Below, piece by piece: positions 54,230 through 64,000 of a stretch of DNA of 64,000 nucleotides; positions within the stretch are counted from its first letter, which is position 1; each line of letters begins with the position of its first letter. The position numbers and the translations under genes were made by a program. Origin of the DNA: Sacculina carcini (taxonomy: Eukaryota > Arthropoda > Thecostraca > Sacculinidae). The notes beneath the pieces were generated by a model, which was given only the letters and a program-made list of their open reading frames with translations, was not told the origin of the DNA and made no database searches. The stretch spans positions 6,796,287 through 6,860,286 of the forward strand of contig OU696578.1 of assembly GCA_916048095.2 (NCBI GenBank), given 5' to 3'.

Positions 54230-55724
54230 AACCCTCCTCTCATTCTCTGTCCTTGCTTACCTATGAATGCTTGCCTATGAATAGATAGTGGGGAAATAAG
54301 AAGTGATCTTATAGGACCTGTCCGAGACCTGTGCCTGTCGTGGCGGGCCTTGAATGTGGCTATTGATGGTGCCGTGACTACAGTTTCTGGGAGGACGTTC
54401 CATGGGTAAATGACCCTGAGGGCAAAACCAGTTCCCCTTCATGGTGGTCCGCCAGTGGTCCGGTTTTTTTAGCTTGAGAGAGTGGCCAATCAGCTGATTG
54501 TTGTTCAGTTGGAAGAACCTCGAGTAGAGGACGTCCTCGTAGTGGTAGAACAGCTTGAAAGTTTATATCATGTCGCCTCTCACTCTCCTTGCCTCACTCG
54601 GTGCTGGCACCGCCCCTCATAGGGCAGCTGGGCCAGTCCCGGGACCAGCTTAGTGGCCCTCCTCTGTACTCTCTCCAGGGCCTGAATATCACGAACCGGG
54701 TGAGGGGACCAAGCCTGGGTTCCGTAGTCCAAGATGGGGCGGACCAGGCAGAGGTACAGGGGCAGCAGAATGTCCTTGGTGAGCACGCTAAAGTTTCTCT
54801 TGATGATGCTCAGCCTGCTGTTTGCCTTGGCTGCCACCGATGAGACGTGGGCCGAAGATTGGAGGTTGTGAACCGCAATTATCCCAAGGTCCTTCACTTC
54901 TGACTAGCCGTTTTGTCCTTCATCTGCTGCGCCCAGTCTTGCACTGTATAATGTTTTCATTCTGCCGATGTCTGCCTTGTGATAGTTTAGTTTCTATGTG
55001 CAGTCTTCCATTTGCCCCGTTGGTATGACATCAGTGTTGATGGTAAAACACAGTACTGCATGTTTGTTCAATCCCAGCGGTGCCGAGTACTTGATCTCGT
55101 TAATTTCCCTGTCAGTCTTTGATAACACTAGACCAAGTCTCAGAGTCAAAGTCGCGTAGATGTGTCCAATCGTCAACATCTTGTGTCCAGAAGTTGTCAT
55201 TTATGGTTTCCAAGAATGTTTTTGCATACCCTGCAGGCTGGGCTCCTTCTGTTACGTTGTTATCTTCCCAGTTAATGTTTCCATAGTTAAAGTCTCCACA
55301 CACTAATATTTGGCTATTTATAGAGTTTCTTTCACTTCGTCCTCATCAGCGGAAAACAATGATCCCATTTGTGATCTCTTACGTTTGAGGACGAAGATCT
55401 GTAAACAGTTCCTAAGACTAGTTTTTTGCCCTGTTGTCCTTTTAACTCACATCAAACAGATCCTTGGACATCGTGATCAACAAGACTGGTTACTGAACTT
55501 ATATCTACTGTCAGGTACTTCTTGACTAATATTGCCACTCCCCCTCCAGGAGCATTCTGAGTAACTCTGTCCTTCCTTACTATGGTACATTGGTCCATGT
55601 TGAAGAGTGCTTTATCAGTCATTTCCTGGTTTCATTTGGTTTCCGTAAGAAAAATATAATGTAGGTCCTCCTTACTTAATAGTAGTTGTAACTCTGCAGT
55701 CTTGTTGGCCAGTCCGTTTAGGTT

Positions 55725-55725
<1 letters not shown>
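54230..55725 (-). pseudogene. LINE-j ORF2: endonuclease and RT end joined by deletion
   Basis: The minus strand from about 55725 reads ELQLLLSKEDLHYIFLTETK (endonuclease motif), GGGVAILVKKYLTVD, then CGDFNYGNINWED. After 54960 the frame jumps to KDLGIIAVHNLQSSAHVSSV, LPLYLCLVRPILDYGTQAWS and RVQRRATKLVPGLAQLPYE, the RT thumb and connection, ending about 54280 (FFQLNNNQLIGHSLKL). The RT palm is missing. Stops and shifts abound. Confidence 0.8.

Positions 55726-55792
<67 letters not shown>
55726..55792. repeat. AT microsatellite
   Basis: About 33 TA units between the two LINE-j ORFs. Confidence 0.9.
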
Positions 55793-55795
<3 letters not shown>

Positions 55796-56860
55796 TTTTA
55801 TGTTAGGGCTTGTAGGTGTTTATCTATACCTTTTATACCATTTTTATGTTAGTGCTTGTAGGTGTTTATCTATACCTTTTACCACGAAAGGATCTCTTGG
55901 AGCGGTAATCTTTTGCTACTCGCACCACCTGTTTCTTCTCGTAGTCCACTATCCACTCGCATGTCTCCTCACTCTCGTTAGTGTTCTTCTCCTGTGCCTC
56001 AGCTACGAGTTCCTTTCTTTTTTTCTCTCCTTTTTTGTCTTGTCCCTGAAGATACTGATTTTTCTTATTCCCGGTTCTTCACTGTTTCCTAACTGGTTCG
56101 TCTCTCTTGCTACCCTCCCAACCATATCTTCATAATACCGGCCCTTTTTTCCACCGTAGAGCCTTGTAGTGTCACTGATTTTGTAGCGTGAAGATGTCAC
56201 CTGGATGTGCTCAGAAAAGTTTGTTCACAGACTCAAGATCCCCGGCCTCCCCCTCCACCATTTCATCAGTGTCTGGTTCAGGAACTCCTAACACTATCAG
56301 GTTCCGAGCTCGGTAAGCTCTATCTCTCTCCTCCTCCAAGGCAACCTCAACCTCTTCCTTCAACTCTTCACTTTGTGGTTTTTCAGGTAACAGTTGTGCT
56401 CCATCGTTCTTTTATGCAGTCTTAAGTTCTTCTTTCACTTCATCCATTAATTCCACTTTCTTACCTTCCCAAGCATTTGTCAACTCACCAACTGCCTCGG
56501 TGACTCTGTTTTCGACAACAGAGTTCCCTTGTCTCTCAAATGCAGGCATTCTTTCATCCATGTCCTCAATCCTATTTGTGTTAATGTCCACTTGCTCCTT
56601 CAAGGGGCCCAAAATATTGATGAAGCGTTCAGCTATCTGCTCGCAGTTCCTCACAGAATAGTAAAACGTGGCACGATTTCCCAGTTTCTTCCATTCACGC
56701 GTCTCCTCGTCCGATAGTCCTTCACAGCGAAAGTGCACCCAGAAACCACAGCAATCAACAAATTCCATCGTTTACCTTCAATACGCAGTGGCCACATATG
56801 TCGGTGTTCTTTTTCCCTTTGTTTACATTCGTGTTTGCCGCCGCCATGTTGGTGTTCAAC
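55793..56860 (-). pseudogene. LINE-j ORF1: PHD-like finger and coiled coil
   Basis: The ATG at 56847 (MAAANTNVNKGKKNTDICGHC) starts a PHD-like finger whose second half (VDCCGFWVHFRCEGLSDEE) lies in a shifted frame, 56768-56412. A heptad-like segment follows (LKEQVDINTNRIEDMDERM). Finger plus coiled coil is the known layout of CR1-group ORF1. The rest, to 55793, is acidic/Lys-rich with stops. Confidence 0.7.
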
Positions 56861-59639
<2,779 letters not shown>

Positions 59640-60409
59640 AACATATTTAAGCGTCCCTGCGGTAGGGGGTTAGAATTCTGCCGCCGTAGCTGCCGCGTGT
59701 CGTAAGAGGCGACTAAAGGCAGACATGTCTGGTCAGGTTTCGGCCTGCTACTGGTAACATGTAACCCGGTACAACCAGCCGCATGGTCGGAATGTCGGCG
59801 ACTAATCCGGCCCCCCACTGGCCTATGCCAGTGAGGAGGGTGGCCAGACACCCAGCAGGAAGAAAAACAAGACCTGTCAAAGGGCGGATGAGCTGTTTAG
59901 CAGCCAACGGCCATCTGGAAACCCTCCCCCGTCGGATCGGCAAACAGGATCCTGGCCGCTGAGTGTCACGTCGCCCGGGGTATAGTGGTGGCGTGACGCA
60001 ACACTCGTCTTTGGCCTGCGCGTCGAACCCCGACGTGGCCGCTGTTTGGCTCCTCGACAGTGGAGAGAATGGTCCGACGCCGGCACGGGTGGCCGGATAG
60101 GGCTCAAGAGGGTCAAGGGTGAGGTGCCTGGTGCTCGAGGGGGGTCCCGCCCGTTGCAGTGTCCGCCGTTTGCAGTGGGGCTGCAGTTGCTGGGTCCAGA
60201 TGGACCGGTGGGGGTCACTGGTCCGGGCCCGGTGCTGTAGCTCCCGCGGACTCGTACCGGGCGGAGCTCGCAGCGAGCTCAGGGGTATTCGGTGCCCGTA
60301 CAGCGCGCACCACCACTGGCGTGGCATCCCATGCTGGCTCTGCCCGTCCCCCCAGTAGGGCCCCGTGCAGAGGTGGGTGGTCGTGCGCGCAGAGACAACG
60401 AAACATCAC

Positions 60410-62045
60410 ATGACTTCAAAACCCACAACCACCCCAACTGCTGGTCGTACATCGGGCGATCGGCCACGGCCGCCGAAAGGTGGCCTTACTCTGAGCCACA
60501 TGCACGACGAGAGTCGTGTTGCACCTGTGCCGATGGTGCTGGTTTTTACCAGCACCAATGAACACGTGACATTGTCCTCGCTGAACCCATTCCGTCGTCT
60601 GGATGGGTTCAAGAATATCGGATACGCGCCTGTTGAAGCCAGCCGACAGAGAGACGGTTCTCTGCTGGTCAAATACGCAACTGAGACGGCAGCAGCCCGC
60701 GCGATAAAGGCAACCACTTTCCGTTATCGCGTGGGTACGGGCGAAAACAAGCGTTGGGTGAGCACCCCCATCTCGGTGTGTGCGCACTCGACATTGAACC
60801 ACGCCAGAGGCGTTATGTTTTGTCGTGCGCTAGAGGGTGTTGAGAACGAAGAAATCTGCGACGGTTTGTCATCCCAGGGTGTCATCCGTGTGGAGCGCAT
60901 CGTCCGACTGCATGGGGATAGCGAGGTGCCAACGCACTCGTTTTTCCTCATGTTCGACGGTGTTGTTCTGCCGGATGATATCAAAGTCGGTGACATCCGT
61001 CAGCGTATCCGTGTCCGCCCCTACGTACCCAACCCAATGCGATGTTACAGGTGCCAACGTTTCGGGCATACGAGCTCCCGCTGCAACCGTGCTGAGATCT
61101 GCGGACGCTGCTCATCCGAACGGCACACCGCTGCTGATTGCGACAATGAGTATTTCTGCGTCAATTTCAGGAGTAGCGGTCATGCGTCCTCGTCGCGTGA
61201 CTGCCCGGAATGGCTGAAGGAGAGAGATTTTGGCCATTCGCGCTGCCCAGCGCTGCAGTTTCGGCGAGGCGCGTGCTGTGTACCGCAGCTCGCATCCGTC
61301 GGGCCCGTCCTTTGCCGGCGTCGTCACGAAGTCGGCTCAGCCTCCACAGTCTGTCGACTCGTTTTTGGAGCAGCTGACTGTTGGAGACTTCTTGAAGCTG
61401 GCGGGACGAATGGGCTTGAAGCTGGTCGTACCTGAGGCTGATAAACATGAGCTTGAACCAACACCGGTTGATCGGCGGCCTGAGGAGGCTGCCGTGTCGC
61501 GGTCGCCAACGGCCGCACCCCAGCGGTCCCAGGCGTCCGCGACCCAGCGGCCCCAGACGGCCGCAACCCAGCGGCCCAAGGCGGCCGCTCCCCAGCAGCC
61601 TGAAAAGGCTGCTGAGCGGCGACATCAGCGGGTCGCCGATCGGCCGGTCAACCGGCCGATGGACCGCGCTGGCAAATCGGCAGCGATGCCGGCTAGTCAG
61701 GGCGGCAAAAAACCGGCCGCTCAGCAGGCTTCCAAGCCAGCAGAGCGGTCGTCTCCGAACCGGAGAAAATCCGGAGACTGGACGGTGGTTCAGCACAAGA
61801 GCCGCCGTTCGGTCAAGTCAGCCTCGCCGAGGAGTGACCGGCGAGCATCTCCCGGTCACAAACCGAGCGCGGTCCCATCATCTCCGCGCTCGGCGGTTGC
61901 TAGCGCACCGCCTTCCGCACACGACGGAGCGACTCCCACCACTGCCATGGAGGTGGAGAGTTCCTCTAAGCGGAAGCTCTCGGCCTCTCCAAGTGGGTCC
62001 CCACCTGACGCGGAGAGAGGACGATCGGCCAAGCGATGCGATTAG
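60410..62045 (+). pseudogene. LINE-k ORF1 with three CCHC knuckles, one frameshift
   Basis: The first ATG in frame is 60410 (MTSKPTTTPTAGRTSG). The central region (FRRLDGFKNIGYAPVEA, EEICDGLSSQGVIRVERI) matches LINE-a ORF1. Knuckles: CYRCQRFGHTSSRC, CGRCSSERHTAADC, and a third with its second Cys changed to Phe (CVNFRSSGHASSSRDC). A frame change near 61240 leads to 61230-62045, a Pro/Ala/Arg-rich tail with tandem TQRPQTAA-type units and a basic end (KRKLSASPSG, RSAKRCD). It should coat LINE RNA. Confidence 0.87.
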
Positions 62046-62130
62046 GTACCTGTGCTACCTGGTTGTTAGTGTATATGTGCCTTTTTAACGGGAGTATTTA
62101 TATGTATTTTATTCTATTATATTTATTTTT

Positions 62131-64000
62131 ATGTCCATTTTACAATGGAATATTAGAGGTATTAGACCGAATTTTAATGATTTACTGCATATTTTACACT
62201 CCCGACAACCATCGATTTTAGCAATACAGGAGACTAAGCTTTTAACTTCTTCGTATTTTAGTATTCAGGATTTTAATGTTTTTAGATATAATCCCAGCTC
62301 GACTATAGCCCATAGCGGGGTTATGCTGGCTGTTCGCACCAGTGTACCCTGTCGCCGCCTGCATATTCAGTCAGGTGGTTGCGGTTCGGTGCTGGCTCGG
62401 TGGTAGGGAGGTGAGTGTGTGCTCATTGTACCTGCCGCCTGGTCGCCCGTTCCCAAGGGCTGACGTCGAGTTTTTAATCAGTTCACTTTCACCCCCTTTT
62501 TATGTGTTAGGCGATTTTAATGCTCACAGCCCTTTTTGGGGTTGTGATGCATATTGTAGCCGTGGTTTTATTATGGAGGATATTTTAACTGTATTAGACA
62601 TAGGTATTTTAAACACAGGCACATATACGCATTGTACCATGCCATCGGGAAGCATGTCCGCTCTGGACCTCAGTCTGTGCAGTCCCAGTCTGCAGGCATC
62701 CACGAGCTGGACCGTTGAGAACAGTCTGTATGGGAGTGACCACTTCCTTATATGGATCTGTCTCAATGAGGTACCTAGGTTGGGAACACGACCACCGAGA
62801 TGGAATTTCAAACGAGCTGATTGGGTCCGCTATGATTGCTTGACACTGGAAGCCATGGGCAACCCCACACTTCGACCCAGCGTCGAAGATTTTACTGAGG
62901 CCATTGTCACCTGTGCCAAACAGAGCATTCCGCGTACGGCATCGCGTCCCCGGCGGCGTCCTGTTCCTTGGTGGACAGACGCGTGTGCTACGGCGTTGCG
63001 AGAGCGACGTCGTTGCTGGGGTCGCTTCCGGCGCAACAGCACGGTGGCAAACATGCTTTGCTTCCGCCACGCTCGCGCAATAGCTCGATGGACCTTTCGC
63101 GAGGCGAAGTGGGCCTCGTGGGTGTCCTATGTGTCCAGCATTAATCGGCATTGTCCTATATCCACCATATGTGACCGTATAAAGCGCATCTCTGGTAAGT
63201 ACCGTTCCCAATCCACTGCCTTCTCTGAAGATCAGTGGCGTGGACGTGATTAATCCGGAGCATGTTGCTGACGAAATTGACCGATATTTAGCGGAGCGCT
63301 GTCGTGCAAACGTAGACGACCCTGATTTTGCAGCGATCAAACAGCAGTGCGAGAGATCACCCGTTGATTTCTCCACCAACTGTCAGCTGCCAATCAACAG
63401 CGATTTTTCTGTAGCTGAGCTGAGAACAGCCTTGCGATCGCTTCGCGATGTGGCTGAAGGCCCTGATGAGGTTCACAACCTCATGCTGAAACACCTGTCG
63501 CCGGCTGTGCTGTCTACCCTGCTGCAAGTCTTCAATGATCTGTGGAGTGGTGGGCAGTTTCCAGCCTCCTGGCGACGGGCCATCGTGATACCCATCACGA
63601 AACAGGGCAAATCGAACGATCACCCGTCTGACTATCGCCCGATATCGCTTACCTCCGGTCTCTGCAAACTGTTTGGGAAAATGGTTTGCAGACGGCTGGT
63701 ATGGTTTCTGGAACGCGGTCGGCTGTTCAATGATGCTCAGTGCGGATTTCGCCAGGGTCGCTCAACGTTAGACCACTTGGTGACCATTCACTCTCGCGTA
63801 CGTGAAAGTTTCACGCGAGGTCACCACGTCGGGGCGATATTCTTTGACATCGAAAAGGCATATGACACCACATGGCGACATGGAATTCTTCGCAAACTGC
63901 ATCGCTGTGGTGTCAGAGGCAACATGGGGAGGCTCGTACACAATTTCCTTTTGCACCGCACATTCTGTGTGCGTGTGGGGGAACTCCCTGTCTCGTCCGT
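62131..64000 (+). pseudogene. LINE-k ORF2: endonuclease and RT N-terminal part
   Basis: The ATG at 62131 (MSILQWNIRGIRPNFND) starts an AP endonuclease with ILAIQETKLL, YVLGDFNAHSPFWGC and YGSDHFLIWI. A shift near 62390 and another near 63238 divide it into three frames. From about 63240 the RT is open to the window end: RRAIVIPITKQGKS, DYRPISLTSGLCKLFGKM, GFRQGRSTLDHL, GAIFFDIEKAYDTTWRHG (motif A Asp). Motifs B and C lie beyond 64000. Confidence 0.9.

Larger units (their letters stand above)
59640..64000 (+). mobile_element. LINE-k: I-clade LINE, runs off the window
   Basis: The leader begins near 59640 and contains GTGTCGTAAGAGGCGACTAAA and a block shared with 30110-30310. ORF1 (60410-62045) and ORF2 (62131 to end) follow in the sense direction relative to Rab7. 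Two frameshifts in ORF2 and one in ORF1 make this copy inactive. The ORF1 core matches that of LINE-a. Confidence 0.87.

Overview
The window is animal nuclear DNA that is almost entirely transposable elements. The only host gene visible is one Rab7 coding exon (58776-58966). Many diverse LINEs and Ty3/gypsy-like LTR elements, long AC/AT microsatellites, GT-AG splice signals and an interstitial (CCTAA)n tract point to an invertebrate. The CCTAA motif (arthropod TTAGG telomere type) and the Rab7 sequence make an arthropod my best guess, but this is not proven. There are no bacterial operons, rRNA genes, CRISPR arrays or complete tRNA genes.

Layout. 1-8529: a CsRn1/Kabuki-like LTR element (1-3104) sits in an I-clade LINE (3105-8529, minus), which is also cut by a short non-autonomous LTR element (3722-5257). 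8530-17562: a gypsy element in the 5' leader of that LINE, split by a second gypsy element (10774-15352). 18038-25553: a short non-autonomous LTR element holding a deletion derivative (19101-20617) inside it and a near-complete element (21019-25492) inside its 3' LTR. 25735-28779: a tRNA-like SINE and an internally deleted element with a fused Gag-protease-integrase-tail frame. 29507-44456: CR1/L2-like LINEs; one of them (about 30780-44456) is cut by three younger insertions, namely a LINE with a long intact ORF2 (33608-38212), a CsRn1-like LTR element with identical LTRs (38583-43092) and a LINE 3' fragment (about 43460-44025). 44457-45237: a 781-bp AC microsatellite. 46441-56860: more minus-strand LINE remains, one with a 2A-like motif. 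56861-59640: the Rab7 region. 59640-64000: an I-clade LINE in the Rab7 intron, running off the window.

Target-site duplications found by eye (CACT, CGGAG, TTGAC, GTTTT, GCTGT, ACATG, probably GCAAAAC and GAGATAA) let the insertion order be read. Most frames are broken; the least damaged coding units are the 38.6-43.1 kb LTR element, ORF2 of the 33.6-38.2 kb LINE and the 21.0-25.5 kb LTR element.

The most unusual signal is in the 3.7, 18.0 and 21.0 kb LTR elements. The 12 bases next to the 5' LTR are not complementary to a tRNA 3' end (TGG...) but to nucleotides 1-12 of a tRNA: GCCGAAATAGCT (tRNA-Phe) twice and GGCCGGTTAGCT (tRNA-Ile) once. This suggests priming by a 5' tRNA fragment. Three textbook -1 frameshift heptamers (two GGGAAAC, one AAAAAAC) and a 2A motif also mark recoding sites in separate elements.
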